A DNA stretch of 64,000 bases from Humidesulfovibrio sp. (GCF_030689645.1 NZ_JAUYFU010000024.1:145343-209342); one strand, 5' to 3'; shown: positions 49,479 through 60,039, counted from the stretch's first letter. Notes: a model not told the origin generated them from the sequence alone. Translations and numbers: made by a program.

Positions 49479-50071
49479 TGCATCCCGACACTGAATTGCG
49501 GTTCATCAGCCCTGAGGTCGGGTACGGGGTCTTTGCGGTCAAGCCCATCCCACGTGGGACAGTGACTTGGATACTGTGCAACTTCGACATGGTTTTCACG
49601 CCAGGCGAGGTGGCCGCATTGCCTGCGCCCTACCAGCCCATCATGGAGAAATACGCCTACACCGATGCCGAGGGGAACCAGGTTTTGTGCTGGGATCATG
49701 GCCGTTACGTGAATCATAGCTGTGATCCGGCCATTCTCGGTGTTGGTCGTGATTTTGAGGTGGCCGTACGAGACGTTGCTCCTGGGGAGGAGATAACTTG
49801 CGAATACGGCGGGCTCAACCTCACCAGGGAGATGCAGTGCTGCTGCGGTGTATCGACCTGCCGGGGGGTGATCGGCGGCGGGGATGTGCTGCTGCTTTGG
49901 CCGGAACTCGATAAATGTATCGCCCAGACCCTGCGCTATGCGCGCCAAGTGCCCCAGCCATTGCTGCCATTTTCCCGCAATGCCGGTCAGTTCTGGGATT
50001 GGGTGGATGGGCGCTCCGCCGTGCCGAGCCATCGCGCCTATCACGCCAAGCCCCCAGTTCAAGGCCGATGA
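49475..50071 (+). CDS. SET-domain protein (putative lysine methyltransferase), copy 1
   Basis: GYGVFAVKPIPRGTV...RYVNHSCDPAI...PGEEITCEYGG...CCCGVSTCRGVI; ATGA-type overlap with ABC gene. Confidence 0.88.
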   Translation: MMHPDTELRFISPEVGYGVFAVKPIPRGTVTWILCNFDMVFTPGEVAALPAPYQPIMEKYAYTDAEGNQVLCWDHGRYVNHSCDPAILGVGRDFEVAVRDVAPGEEITCEYGGLNLTREMQCCCGVSTCRGVIGGGDVLLLWPELDKCIAQTLRYARQVPQPLLPFSRNAGQFWDWVDGRSAVPSHRAYHAKPPVQGR

Positions 50072-50616
50072 TTCATCCTGCCACGGAACTGCGTTTCGTC
50101 GATGCGGTCATGGGATTCGGCGTTTTCGCCACGGCCCCGATTCCTCGCGGCACCATTGTCTGGGTCCTTGATCCACTCGACCGCGTGCTGACGCAGGACG
50201 ATGTCGCATTGTTGCCCGCAGCCATGGGCTTTGACGCGGAGCGGCATCTCTGGCTCAGCCAGGATGGCCGGTATGTGCTGGCCTGGGATTTGGCGCGCTA
50301 CGTCAACCACTCGTGCGTGCCTAATTGCGCGGGCACTGCGGTCGGGTGTGAGATTGCCCTGAACGACATCGCGGTTGGGGATCAAATCACCAACGACTAC
50401 GCCGAACTTGGGATGTCGCCGGGGGAGAGCCTTGTGTGCCGATGCGGTGCCCAGCACTGCCGGGGAATCGTCTCTTCGGGGCAGGAGGATCTGATCCGGC
50501 AAGCCATTGTTAAATCGGTGGAGGGGGCTTTGCTCTGCGTTGGTTCGGTGGAGCAGCCGCTCTTGTCGCTGTTGACTGAGCAGGGGCGGGCGCAGATCCT
50601 GGCCCTGAATGCTTGA
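50068..50616 (+). CDS. SET-domain protein (putative lysine methyltransferase), copy 2
   Basis: GFGVFATAPIPRGTI...RYVNHSCVPNC...GDQITNDYAELG...CRCGAQHCRGIV; ATGA overlap with copy 1. Confidence 0.88.
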   Translation: MIHPATELRFVDAVMGFGVFATAPIPRGTIVWVLDPLDRVLTQDDVALLPAAMGFDAERHLWLSQDGRYVLAWDLARYVNHSCVPNCAGTAVGCEIALNDIAVGDQITNDYAELGMSPGESLVCRCGAQHCRGIVSSGQEDLIRQAIVKSVEGALLCVGSVEQPLLSLLTEQGRAQILALNA

Positions 50617-50807
50617 GGCATTGCTCACCGAGTCAGCACCATAGGGATGTGCACTGGGGGCTGGGCGTATTCGCTCCGTATCGCATCGTGGCGAGTGGAC
50701 TTGGGTGAGGGGGAACGCGTGCTTTCTTGGGCGCGGCGAGTTGACTCCTCTGTGGGGCTGATGCATGCTCATATCAGCCCGAAACCGGAAAAAAATGGAG
50801 TCTCGCC

Positions 50808-51236
50808 ATGGTGTTGACGTTCAAGAAAATTCTGGTCCCGGTGGATAATTCCGAGCATTCACGCAACGCCCTTCGCTATGCCCTTGGCTTGGCGCAGACC
50901 CAGGGGTCTTACGTGGCCCTGCTGCACTGTTTTGGCCGAATCCCCTTGCTCATTGGGGGAGAGCCTAGGAGAGAGCTGGTTCGCGAGCTGGTGCGAGAGT
51001 CGGAAAAGCTGTTGGCCCCCTACGCCAAAAAAATGCGCGACCTCGACCTTGAGCCTGTGCTGATCATCAAGGAGGGTCGCGCGGGTGAAGTCATAGTGCA
51101 GGAGGCCAAGTCCGGCGATTACGACCTCATCGTCATGGGCTCGCGCGGCTTGACTGATGTTCAGGGCCTTATCATGGGCAGCGACGCCCACCGCGTGCTT
51201 TCTGCGGCGCATTGCCCGGTGCTTATTACTCGTTAG
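50808..51236 (+). CDS. Universal stress protein family
   Basis: KKILVPVDNSEHSRNALRYALGLA...DLIVMGSRGLTDVQGLIMGSDAHRVLSAAHCPVLITR. Confidence 0.93.
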   Translation: MVLTFKKILVPVDNSEHSRNALRYALGLAQTQGSYVALLHCFGRIPLLIGGEPRRELVRELVRESEKLLAPYAKKMRDLDLEPVLIIKEGRAGEVIVQEAKSGDYDLIVMGSRGLTDVQGLIMGSDAHRVLSAAHCPVLITR

Positions 51237-51981
51237 AAACTTCCCCGACTTGATGATTGCCGCCTTGGCCCGGCCCTGCATGGGGTCGGGCATTTTTTCT
51301 GTTTTGGGCCTTCGGTTCCAGGCGGTCGGCGTAAAGACGCGCGCCCTCGTGGATGACGTTGTTGTTCAAGAAGTCTGCGGGAGAGGAAATTGTGGTGCTT
51401 TCCACGTGCTTCATGGCGGAGAGGAGCGGCTGGGCCGCCCCGTTGCTTTGATTGATCATGTCGCGCTGCAATTTCTCGCACATGTAGTGGACGCAGCGCG
51501 GCGACTTGAACAACCGCAGGGTGCAGCCGTCCTCGGCCAGCAGGCGGCAGTAGCCTGGTCGCATGGTGCGCCCCTTGCGGTGGTGGGCGCTTTCATCTTT
51601 TTGCAGCAGGCCGATCATGTGCGCCATGTGCAGCGCCGCCGGGGAATTCTGGGAACTCATGAGGTCCGTAATGTTCATAATGACGTAGTGCTCGTGATTG
51701 CAACATCCGGCAGGCGGGGTCGGGCAACCTGCGCCGCAGAAGGCGCGTGGCCCGGATTGGAGAATGACGTCCACCTGGCGGATGTACAGAGAGTAAGCAA
51801 TGACCAGGCGGCGCACGTTGCTGTGCCGAGACCCAAGGTGCCCGCTCAGGCGTTCGATCTGATTATTGACGCTGGAGTCTGAAAGGAACGGGTAATCCCT
51901 GTCGGCCAGTGACTCCAGGTCGCCGTCGATAGCACTGTGGTCCGGCTGCGCAAGAGCGCCAAGCCAGCTTTCTATTTGCAT
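51226..51981 (-). CDS. Cysteine-rich protein, possible zinc/iron-chelating (YkgJ-like) domain
   Basis: FCGAGCPTPPAGCCNHEHYVIMN...GYCRLLAEDGCTLRLFKSPRCVHYMCEKL. Confidence 0.6.
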   Translation of the reverse strand: MQIESWLGALAQPDHSAIDGDLESLADRDYPFLSDSSVNNQIERLSGHLGSRHSNVRRLVIAYSLYIRQVDVILQSGPRAFCGAGCPTPPAGCCNHEHYVIMNITDLMSSQNSPAALHMAHMIGLLQKDESAHHRKGRTMRPGYCRLLAEDGCTLRLFKSPRCVHYMCEKLQRDMINQSNGAAQPLLSAMKHVESTTISSPADFLNNNVIHEGARLYADRLEPKAQNRKNARPHAGPGQGGNHQVGEVSNE

Positions 51982-52221
51982 GGGGAAACCTCTGGTTCCT
52001 GGCGCAGTCGGCCTGCGGAATTGCCAGACGTCCATGCCATTTCTGCTACAATTATAAGTGGTTTGCCGTAAGAAATAAAGGAAACAGTTGTGGCCGCCCC
52101 AGGCAGGTTTTGCTGGCGCATGGTTGTACGTATCTTGCATTGATCGCGCGGCCCGCTAAGCGCTCTCCGGCAGCAACGTTCACGTACGTATCAACATATG
52201 AACTCTTCCAAAGGTCCGAAC

Positions 52222-53439
52222 ATGGAAATATTCGCAAAAATAATCAACGCCTGTTACGATAAGGGGTATTCGGACCTGCATATCACCGGCGATCATCCAC
52301 TGGTGTGCCGTCGCGACGGCGAGATTTTTTTTCAGAAGCAGCACGTGCTCTCGCCTCAGTATGTGGACCAGTTGGTGGAAACCATCCTGAACCCCCGGCA
52401 GAAGCGGCAGCTCAAGGAGCAGTGGTCCACGGACCTGGCCTTGTCCGTTTCCGGCAAGCGGTTGCGCATCAACGCCTTCAGCTCCCACCGGGGCGTCAGT
52501 CTGGCAATCCGCTTTTTGCCCAGCGCAATACCCGACCTTGAGGGTTTGAACCTGCACCCTTCGCTCAAGGACTTTTGCGCCATGAAGTCTGGTTTGTTGC
52601 TCATCTGCGGTTCCACGGGCAGCGGGAAGACTACCACCATCGCCGCCCTCATCAACGAGATCAACACCTCGCGCGCCTGCCACGTGGTGACTTTGGAAGA
52701 TCCCATCGAATACCTGTTCACCTCCAGGAACGCCTTCATCGAACAGCGCGAGCTGGGAAAGCACTTCCACACTTATCAGCATGGCTTGCTTGATGTGCTT
52801 CGCCAGGCACCGGATGTCATCGTGGTGGGCGAAATGCGCACCCCGGAAACAATCCAGCTTTCGCTGGACGCGGCGGAATCGGGGCATCTGGTCATCGCCA
52901 CCATGCACGCAGGATCTCATGAGGAGGCTGTGCACCGCATGTGCAGTTTGACTCATTCGATGTCGAGCGAGCACACCCGCCTGCAACTTTCCCAAAGTCT
53001 TGCAGGCATAGTGAACCAGCAGCTGCTTTACATGCCCAAGCTTCGGCATTCCGTGCCGCTGCTTTCGGTCATGCGCAACACTCGCGCCATCGCCACGCTC
53101 ATCCGCGACAATAAGCTTTCTCAGTTGGACAGCATGATTGAGACTTGCAAGGACAAGGGCATGTTCACCTTGGCGGCCTACCGCGAGGACTACCTCGCCA
53201 AGCGTACAGCGTTCCGCCAGCCCCTGGGGCTGAACGCCCCGAACACCGCCCAGGTTCCGCAGGAATACGCTTCCCGAATTTTCAACTATAACGCCCAGGC
53301 AGAGCTGCGCTGGGACGGGGTGGCTGCGGTAGCGCCCGTTCCTGTGGCCGTGGCGGTCCCCTCCTCGGATAGCGCCTTCGGTTTTCCCTCTGCGGACATC
53401 GACGACTACATTTCTGAACTGGAGCGCCGCTCAGTTTAG
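52222..53439 (+). CDS. PilT-like type IV pilus/type II secretion ATPase
   Basis: DLHITGDHPLVCRRDGEI; Walker A ICGSTGSGKTTTIAALI; VTLEDPIEYLF; DVIVVGEMRTPETIQLSLDAAESGHLVIATMHA. Confidence 0.92.
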   Translation: MEIFAKIINACYDKGYSDLHITGDHPLVCRRDGEIFFQKQHVLSPQYVDQLVETILNPRQKRQLKEQWSTDLALSVSGKRLRINAFSSHRGVSLAIRFLPSAIPDLEGLNLHPSLKDFCAMKSGLLLICGSTGSGKTTTIAALINEINTSRACHVVTLEDPIEYLFTSRNAFIEQRELGKHFHTYQHGLLDVLRQAPDVIVVGEMRTPETIQLSLDAAESGHLVIATMHAGSHEEAVHRMCSLTHSMSSEHTRLQLSQSLAGIVNQQLLYMPKLRHSVPLLSVMRNTRAIATLIRDNKLSQLDSMIETCKDKGMFTLAAYREDYLAKRTAFRQPLGLNAPNTAQVPQEYASRIFNYNAQAELRWDGVAAVAPVPVAVAVPSSDSAFGFPSADIDDYISELERRSV

Positions 53440-53588
53440 GCGCACAGCCGGAGCGCGAGATGCACGCGATTTGCTTCCGGTTCTTGCCATAAGCGTATTG
53501 TTATCATATAGACCGATAGTGTGGGGGCGGCTGCCCCCATTTACAGCTGCAGGGCCAGCAGCCAGATGTTTGCCGTACGGGGGGGGGC

Positions 53589-56255
53589 ATGCCGGGTTTG
53601 TATCTTGACCGCGTACCGCGCTGGGCGGTGTACGTATTGAGCGTAGCGGCCCCGCTGGCGACCCTTGCCCTGCGTATGGGTATTGCCCATGATTTCGGCG
53701 ACAGGCCCATGCTGATCCTTTTTATGGCTCCCATCATTCTCTGCTCGCTGACCGGCGGCCTGTGGCCCGGTCTTCTGGCCACAGCCGTCAGCACCCTTGG
53801 CGTCAATTACATGGCCATCCCGCCGTTGGGCTCCTTAAGCATTGAAACCCGGCACGACCTCGTCCAATGGCTGTTTCTTGTTCTTTGCGGAGTGCTGGTC
53901 AGTGTTCTGAGCGAGCGGCTGCTTCGTATGACTCGCGGGCTGGCCAGGAGCGAGTCCAGCTTTCGCACCTTGTTCAACACCATGAACGAGAGCCTCTGCG
54001 TGCTTGAGCTTGTGCGCGACGCTGACGGAACGCCGGTGGATTTTCTCGTGCGTGACGTTAACCCCGCCTACGAGCGCACCCTTGGCCTCAGCCGATCGCA
54101 GGTGCTTGACAAGCGGGTGACAGAAATCTTTGGCCTGAAAGCCCCGCCGGATCTCGACGTCTACGTCGCCATGCTGGAGCGGCAGCAGCCAACGAATTTT
54201 GACAGTTACCAACATGAGTTGGGCCGACACTTTCAGGTGGCAGCTTTTCCCATTCAGGGCGAGGTGCTCGGCGTTCTGTTTCAGGACATCACCCAACGCC
54301 GCCTTTCAGAGGAAGCGCTCTACGCCAGCGAAAGCCGTTTTCGCGAGCTGTTCAACCGGGCGCCCATGCCCTTGTGCTCCGTGGACAAGCAGGGGAGGGT
54401 GCTGAACGTCAATCAACGGTTTATGAGCACCTTCGGCTACACCCTCGCGGATACGCCCACTCTTGAAGACTGGTGGCGGCTGGCCTACCCGGATCCGCAG
54501 TACCGCGCCGAGGTGCGGGAGACCTGGGGCGAAGATGTGGAAGCCGCCGCAGATGGTCGGCAGGAAATTTCTCCGCGCGTGTACCATGTGACCACAAAAA
54601 GCGGCGAGGTGCGCGACCTCATAATTTCCGGCATCGCCACCCGAGATGGGTTTGTGGCCACCTTCACAGACGTGACGGAGCGTCTGCGCGCCGAGGAAGC
54701 TCTGCGCCAGAGCGAACTCATGTTCCGAACCGTGGCGGACTTCACCTACGACTGGGAGTATTGGCGCGGAACGGACGGCAGGATGGTCTGGGTATCACCT
54801 TCTTGCGAGCGCATTTCTGGGTACAGCGCGGAAGAGTTCATGGCCGATGGCAACCTTGTCTACCGCATCGTCCACCCGGAAGACGCAGCCATTTTTGCTC
54901 GCCATCTTGGCGATATTTCCTATCCTGGCAGCAAGCATTGCTCCATGGACATCCGCGTCGTCACGCGCGCTGGCGAGACCAAATGGGTGAACCATAAATG
55001 TGAGAGCATCGCCCGCGAGGATGGCGCTCCGCTGGGTCGGCGCGTTTGCAACACGGATATTACTGAGCGCAAACGCATGGAGCTGGCCCTTGAGGAAGCC
55101 AAGGACGTGGCCGAGGCCTCCAACTCCGCCAAAAGCGAGTTCCTGGCCAACATGAGCCACGAGATCCGCACTCCGATGAACGGCATGCTGGGCATGCTCC
55201 AGCTTATGCAGGGAGGCGTATCATCACAGGAAGTGAAGGAATATGTCGCCCTGGCCCTGGACGCTGGACGCAGGCTTCTTGGGCTTTTGAACGACATTCT
55301 GGACTTCTCCAGCATGGAGGCCGGGCGCCTGGCCTTGCACCAATCGCCCTTGCGCCTGCAAGCCATGTTCGACTCCGTCGGTAATCTGTTTCACCTGGCT
55401 TGCGCGCCAAAGGGGATTGCACTCTCACTCCATGTCTGGCCTGGTGTGCCGCCCGTGCTGATGGGCGATGAAGCCCGCCTTCGGCAGATCCTCTTCAATC
55501 TGGTGGGCAACGCCATCAAGTTCACACCCAAGGGGTCGGTGCGGGTGGAGGCCTGGAGCGCTCCCCATGCGTCCCAGCCTGAGGCTGTGCGCCTGCACCT
55601 GTGCGTCAGCGATACGGGCATCGGCATTCAGGACGAGCAGGTGGATTATGTGTTCAAGCGCTTCACCCAGTCAGACGCCAGCTTCGCCCGCAAATACGAA
55701 GGCGCTGGGCTCGGGCTGGCCATTGTCAAACGTCTTGTGGATCTTATGGGCGGGACCATCATGGTGGATACCGAGGTGGGCCGTGGAACGGATATTCACC
55801 TTGCGCTGGTGCTCGGACTGCCGAAGGCCGGGGACGAAACCCTGACGCTTCCGGGGGACAGAACCTCATCCGGTCGTCCTTTGCGCCTGCTGCTGGCCGA
55901 GGACGAGCTGGTGAGCCGTCTTGCCGTGCGCACCATGCTTACTCGCATGGGGCATGATGTGGTGGCCGTGGAGAACGGCCTGGAGGCTGTGCGCGCTTTC
56001 AGTGAACAAGATTTTGACTGCGTCTTTATGGATATTCAGATGCCGGAGTTGGATGGCGTTGAGGCAGCCCAACGCATCCGGGCCATGCAGGTCATCGGCG
56101 CGCGGCCACAGGCGCCGGTCATTGCGCTCACGGCCTATGCCATGCCCGGCGACCGCGAGCGTTTTATCGACAGCGGCATGGACGGCTACGTGAGCAAGCC
56201 GGTGCAGGATGTCGACCTGGCCGATGTGCTTGATTCCCTGTTTCCCGCCGTTTGA
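53589..56255 (+). CDS. Hybrid sensor histidine kinase (DUF4118-like TM region, PAS domains, HisKA-HATPase, receiver)
   Basis: SEFLANMSHEIRTPMNGMLGML H-box; GAGLGLAIVKRLVDLMGG; receiver LLLAEDELVSRLAV...DCVFMDIQMPELDGVEAA. Confidence 0.93.
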   Translation: MPGLYLDRVPRWAVYVLSVAAPLATLALRMGIAHDFGDRPMLILFMAPIILCSLTGGLWPGLLATAVSTLGVNYMAIPPLGSLSIETRHDLVQWLFLVLCGVLVSVLSERLLRMTRGLARSESSFRTLFNTMNESLCVLELVRDADGTPVDFLVRDVNPAYERTLGLSRSQVLDKRVTEIFGLKAPPDLDVYVAMLERQQPTNFDSYQHELGRHFQVAAFPIQGEVLGVLFQDITQRRLSEEALYASESRFRELFNRAPMPLCSVDKQGRVLNVNQRFMSTFGYTLADTPTLEDWWRLAYPDPQYRAEVRETWGEDVEAAADGRQEISPRVYHVTTKSGEVRDLIISGIATRDGFVATFTDVTERLRAEEALRQSELMFRTVADFTYDWEYWRGTDGRMVWVSPSCERISGYSAEEFMADGNLVYRIVHPEDAAIFARHLGDISYPGSKHCSMDIRVVTRAGETKWVNHKCESIAREDGAPLGRRVCNTDITERKRMELALEEAKDVAEASNSAKSEFLANMSHEIRTPMNGMLGMLQLMQGGVSSQEVKEYVALALDAGRRLLGLLNDILDFSSMEAGRLALHQSPLRLQAMFDSVGNLFHLACAPKGIALSLHVWPGVPPVLMGDEARLRQILFNLVGNAIKFTPKGSVRVEAWSAPHASQPEAVRLHLCVSDTGIGIQDEQVDYVFKRFTQSDASFARKYEGAGLGLAIVKRLVDLMGGTIMVDTEVGRGTDIHLALVLGLPKAGDETLTLPGDRTSSGRPLRLLLAEDELVSRLAVRTMLTRMGHDVVAVENGLEAVRAFSEQDFDCVFMDIQMPELDGVEAAQRIRAMQVIGARPQAPVIALTAYAMPGDRERFIDSGMDGYVSKPVQDVDLADVLDSLFPAV

Positions 56256-56340
56256 GTTCCCTCTTCACGCCAGCCGCAAATCCGGGTATACCCCCACGAC
56301 ACCTCGCAATTACATTGCAGAGAATCCGGAGGCTCCCCGA

Positions 56341-56931
56341 ATGTTCAGAGATATCCCCCAGTCCGTTGAGGTCACCCAGGGCCATCTGAAGGCTCTTGAG
56401 GCTTGGCGCTGCGCCCAAGGCATGGAGAGCAAACGCCTGTTGCCGCAGGTGACGCTGGAGACAGGCAAGTTGCTGGCGCTGTTGCTGGCCAACTGTCCGG
56501 CTGGAGATGCCGTTGAGCTGGGCACCGGCGCGGGGTATTCCGCCCTTTGGCTGGCTTTGGCCTGCCGGGCCACTTCGCGCAAGCTTGTTACCTTTGAGTT
56601 GGATGCGGCCAAGATTGAACTGGCGCGGCATTGTCTGGATGCGGCGGGCGTGTGGGATGTGGTTGAGCTGCGTGAGGGCGATGCAGTTGAAGGGCTCAAA
56701 TCACTGTCCGAGTTTTCTTTTTGTTTTATCGACGCCGACAGGAGCATGGTCCGGGAAGCCTATGAGCTGGCGCTTGCCGCGTTGGTCAGGGGCGGGCTTA
56801 TCGTCGTCGATGGCACCATCAGCCACGAGTCCGAGATGCATCAGTTTTTGTTTGATATTGAGGTGGACCAGCGCGTGGACGTGGTTATTGTGCCCAACGG
56901 CGCGGGCTTGCTGATCTGCCGTAAGGTGTAG
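56341..56931 (+). CDS. Class I SAM-dependent O-methyltransferase-like protein
   Basis: AVELGTGAGYSALWLALACR...LVTFELDAAKIELARHCLDAAGV...FCFIDADRSM. Confidence 0.85.
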   Translation: MFRDIPQSVEVTQGHLKALEAWRCAQGMESKRLLPQVTLETGKLLALLLANCPAGDAVELGTGAGYSALWLALACRATSRKLVTFELDAAKIELARHCLDAAGVWDVVELREGDAVEGLKSLSEFSFCFIDADRSMVREAYELALAALVRGGLIVVDGTISHESEMHQFLFDIEVDQRVDVVIVPNGAGLLICRKV

Positions 56932-56965
56932 CGGGCAAGCTGCGGGGCTGGTATTTGGCCCACGC

Positions 56966-57023
56966 GAAACATACAAGGGCCGACCCGGACGCGAAAACGT
57001 CTGGATCGGCCCTTGTATGTTTC
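56966..57023. terminator. Bidirectional terminator hairpin between convergent genes
   Basis: GAAACATACAAGGGCCGA...GCGAAAACGT...TCGGCCCTTGTATGTTTC long inverted repeat. Confidence 0.85.
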
Positions 57024-57042
57024 GACGGCGGACGGGCTCCTG

Positions 57043-57906
57043 CTACTTCGCGCCTACGTGGTCCTTGTAGGCCAGCACTGAGTTCTTCATGAGCATGGCG
57101 ATGGTCATGGGGCCGATGCCGCCAGGAACCGGGGTCATGGCGCTGGCCGTGTCCACGATGCATTCGTAGTCGCAGTCGCCCATGAGGCAGTCGTCAACGC
57201 GGTTGATGCCCACATCCACCACCACTGCGCCCTTTTTCACCATGTCGCAGGTGATGAACTTGGGCTTGCCGATGGCGGCGAAGAGGAAGTCGGCCTGGCG
57301 GCACTGCTCGGGCAGGTCCGGTGTGCGGGAGTGGCACAGGGTCACCGTGGCGTCGCCGAAGCGGCCCGGCTGGGAAAGCATGATGGACAGGGGGCGGCCC
57401 ACGATGTTGCTGCGGCCCACCACCACGGCGTGCTTGCCCTGGGTGGACAGGTCGTAGCGGCGCAAAAGCTCCATGACGCCAGCCGGGGTGCAGGGCGCGA
57501 AGCCGGGCAGACCCTGGGCCAGGCGGCCCATGTTCGCAGGGTGGAAGCCGTCCACGTCCTTGTCCGGGCGGATCTGCTCCAGGCAGCGGCGGCTGTCCAG
57601 TCCCTTGGGCACGGGCAGCTGCAGCAGGATGCCGTCCACGTTCACATCAGCGTTGAGCTGGTCGATGAGGGCCTCAAGCTCTTGCTGGGTGGTCTCTGCG
57701 GGCAGGCGGTGGGGGAAGGAGTTGATGCCGACTTCGGTGCAGGCGCGCTCCTTGTTGCGAACGTAGACCTGGGAGGCCGGATCGTCGCCCACCAGGATGA
57801 CGGCCAAGCCGGGCGCGCGTCCGAATTTAGGGGTGAGCTCGGCCACTTCGGCCTTGAGCTCGGTGCGGATGGATTGGGCGGTGGCTTTGCCGTCAAGCAC
57901 GATCAT
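57043..57906 (-). CDS. folD: Methylenetetrahydrofolate dehydrogenase/cyclohydrolase
   Basis: [62 protein letters not shown]. Confidence 0.97.
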   Translation of the reverse strand: MIVLDGKATAQSIRTELKAEVAELTPKFGRAPGLAVILVGDDPASQVYVRNKERACTEVGINSFPHRLPAETTQQELEALIDQLNADVNVDGILLQLPVPKGLDSRRCLEQIRPDKDVDGFHPANMGRLAQGLPGFAPCTPAGVMELLRRYDLSTQGKHAVVVGRSNIVGRPLSIMLSQPGRFGDATVTLCHSRTPDLPEQCRQADFLFAAIGKPKFITCDMVKKGAVVVDVGINRVDDCLMGDCDYECIVDTASAMTPVPGGIGPMTIAMLMKNSVLAYKDHVGAK

Positions 57907-58019
57907 GGGAACCTCCGGGGCGTGTTGTTTCGCGGCGCGCGCAACTCACGCCGCCCGCTGGCTGTTTACGGAAAAGGCCTGCGCTTGTCGAGGCCCGCGC
58001 TTTTGCTGTGCGGCGCGGC

Positions 58020-58631
58020 TCAGCGCACCGTCACCTCGACCCTGCGGTTCTTGGGCTCGTGGGGATTGCCGCTGATGACCAGCGGGTTGGCCGAGCCGTG
58101 GGAGGCCACCTCAAAGGCTTCGGGCGGCATGCCCGCCTTGAGCAGCAGCTTGCGCACGATCTCTGCCCGGCGGCGCGAGATGTCGATGTTGTAGTTTTCG
58201 TCGCCCGCTGCGCTGGCGTGGCCCACGATGGCGATGTCCCGCGAGGACCGCTCCCGCGCGGTGGACAGAACCTTTGGCAGCAGGGCTTGTGATTCAGGCG
58301 TGAGGCGCGTGGTCTCGCTTTCAAAGTTCAGGATGAAGCGAACCGGCTTTTCGGGCAGGGCGCGCCGCGCCGCGCCGAAGAGCGCCTCGCTCTCGGCCTC
58401 GGTCAAGGCCTCGGGCTGCGTGGGCATGGATTTGGCGTTGGCCACGCGCACGGCGTAGCCAGCCTGCGTCAACTGCGCGGAGCCGCCCTGCGTTGTCACT
58501 GTCACCTGGCCTACATGGCCGTCTGGATCGGGCAGAAGCTGGACCACGTTGCGCGGCTTGCCGCAGCCGGGAAGAATCGTCAGGGCAGACAACAGCAGCA
58601 GGGTGGGAAGGGCGATGCGGCGCGCGGTCAT
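58020..58631 (-). CDS. OmpA-family lipoprotein
   Basis: Lipobox LTILPGCGKP; C-terminal IAIVGHASAAGDENYNIDISRRRAEIVRKLLLKAG...GSANPLV...NRRVEVTVR. Confidence 0.88.
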   Translation of the reverse strand: MTARRIALPTLLLLSALTILPGCGKPRNVVQLLPDPDGHVGQVTVTTQGGSAQLTQAGYAVRVANAKSMPTQPEALTEAESEALFGAARRALPEKPVRFILNFESETTRLTPESQALLPKVLSTARERSSRDIAIVGHASAAGDENYNIDISRRRAEIVRKLLLKAGMPPEAFEVASHGSANPLVISGNPHEPKNRRVEVTVR

Positions 58632-59164
58632 TTGGCGAGTTCCTTCGTGTCAGGAGATGCCTGCGCGGCCTCTTCCGGCGTCTCGAAACCCGGCTCAACA
58701 TTGAGCAGAAAGTGTGTGCCCCGGATGCCGATGCTGTAGATGGGCGTTTCCACTTTGGCCATGGCGGGGTTCAGCTTCACGATCTCGCCGCTCACAGCGG
58801 CCATGGATCCGCGCGAAAGCTTGAGCACCTGGGCCAGCGCTCCCTTCTCGGGCTCAAACAGAAAGCGTTCCACCACGAGCCTGCTTCCAGGCCCCAGCGC
58901 AAGGGTGGAGTTGTCGCGCAGGATCAAACCCAGGGCGGAGCCTTTGCCCGTGGTCAGCACGTCCTTTTCAAAAATGCGATCACCGGATCTGAGCGCCAGG
59001 GGGGCCGCTCCAGCGCGGAGCACCTGTGCTTCGCCGTTGACGGATTTCACGCTTCCGGCTGGGCTTTCCCCTGCGGCCAGGGCTTGGCTCGCAAGGAAAA
59101 GCGGCAGTGCAAGGGTGGCCAGGGCAAGGAGCGGGCGGCATTGGGTGTTGTTGTGTGGTGGCAT
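58628..59164 (-). CDS. FecR-domain protein
   Basis: VKSVNGEAQVLRAGAAPLALRSGDRIFEKDVLTTGKGSALGLILRDNSTLALGPGSRLVVERF. Confidence 0.85.
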   Translation of the reverse strand: MPPHNNTQCRPLLALATLALPLFLASQALAAGESPAGSVKSVNGEAQVLRAGAAPLALRSGDRIFEKDVLTTGKGSALGLILRDNSTLALGPGSRLVVERFLFEPEKGALAQVLKLSRGSMAAVSGEIVKLNPAMAKVETPIYSIGIRGTHFLLNVEPGFETPEEAAQASPDTKELAK

Positions 59165-59232
59165 TGATAATCCTTCAGTTTTCAAAGCTACGCTCGGCTT
59201 TGGATGGGGTCAATGGGATGATTGGAGCTGGG

Positions 59233-60039
59233 CTATGGCAGGGGCAGTCCAAGCCACCAGTGGAGCAGCCAGGGGCCAGCCAGGAGGTACCCTGCGGCCC
59301 CGGCGCACAGGAAAGGGCCAAAGGGCAGCCGGGCCTGCATGCCGCGTGAGCGCGCCGCCAGAAGCCCGGCGGGCAAGGCCAGGCAGGCCCCGGCGAAGAG
59401 TGTAACGCCCACGGCGGCAGGGCCGAGCAGTGCTCCCACCAGGAGCATGAGCTTGGCGTCGCCCAGGCCCATGCCATCCACGCCGCGGATACGGCGGTAG
59501 AGCACGGAAACCAGCCACAGCCCGCCTCCGCCGAGCAGCGCGCCGGTGAGCGCCGGTTGCCAGCCGATGCCCAGGGTCCACAGGGGCGGCAGCAAAAGCG
59601 AGCAGGCCAGCGCCGCAGCCGCGCCAGGCAGGGTCAGCACGTCGGGCAGCAAGTATGTCTCCAAATCAATGAGCGAGAGAATAAGGAAGAGCGTGGCGAA
59701 AAGAATCGCGGCCAGGAAGTGCAGGGTGGGGCCGAACACCGCCATGGCCGCCAGGGCGAAGCCGCTGCTGGCAAGTTCCGTCAGGGGGTAGCGGGCCGGA
59801 ATCTTGCCCTGGCAGAAGCGGCATTTGCCGCCTTGCAGCAGCCAGCCCAGGAGCGGAATGTTTTCGCGCCAGGACAGGGTGTGCCCGCAGGCCGGGCAAT
59901 AGGAGCGCGCAGGGGAGAGTACGCTGCCTCCCTGCGCCAGTCGGTGTCCGGCGCAGGTGGCGAAGCTGCCCAAAATCAGGCCCAGCAAGCCTGCCAAGGG
60001 CAGGAGCAGGGCGCTGGGCGGGAACTGGGTTGCGGGCAT
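59233..60039 (-). CDS. Prepilin peptidase (A24 family)
   Basis: YCPACGHTLSWRENIPLLGWLLQGGKCRFCQGKIPARYPLTEL; LIDLETYLLPDVLTLPG; MGLGDAKLMLLVGALLG. Confidence 0.94.
   Translation of the reverse strand: MPATQFPPSALLLPLAGLLGLILGSFATCAGHRLAQGGSVLSPARSYCPACGHTLSWRENIPLLGWLLQGGKCRFCQGKIPARYPLTELASSGFALAAMAVFGPTLHFLAAILFATLFLILSLIDLETYLLPDVLTLPGAAAALACSLLLPPLWTLGIGWQPALTGALLGGGGLWLVSVLYRRIRGVDGMGLGDAKLMLLVGALLGPAAVGVTLFAGACLALPAGLLAARSRGMQARLPFGPFLCAGAAGYLLAGPWLLHWWLGLPLP

Noticed and set aside
53522-53541. GGGGGC-GGCT-GCCCCC hairpin after the PilT-like gene
   Set aside because: Lacks a T-run; may be a weak terminator but cannot be supported further.
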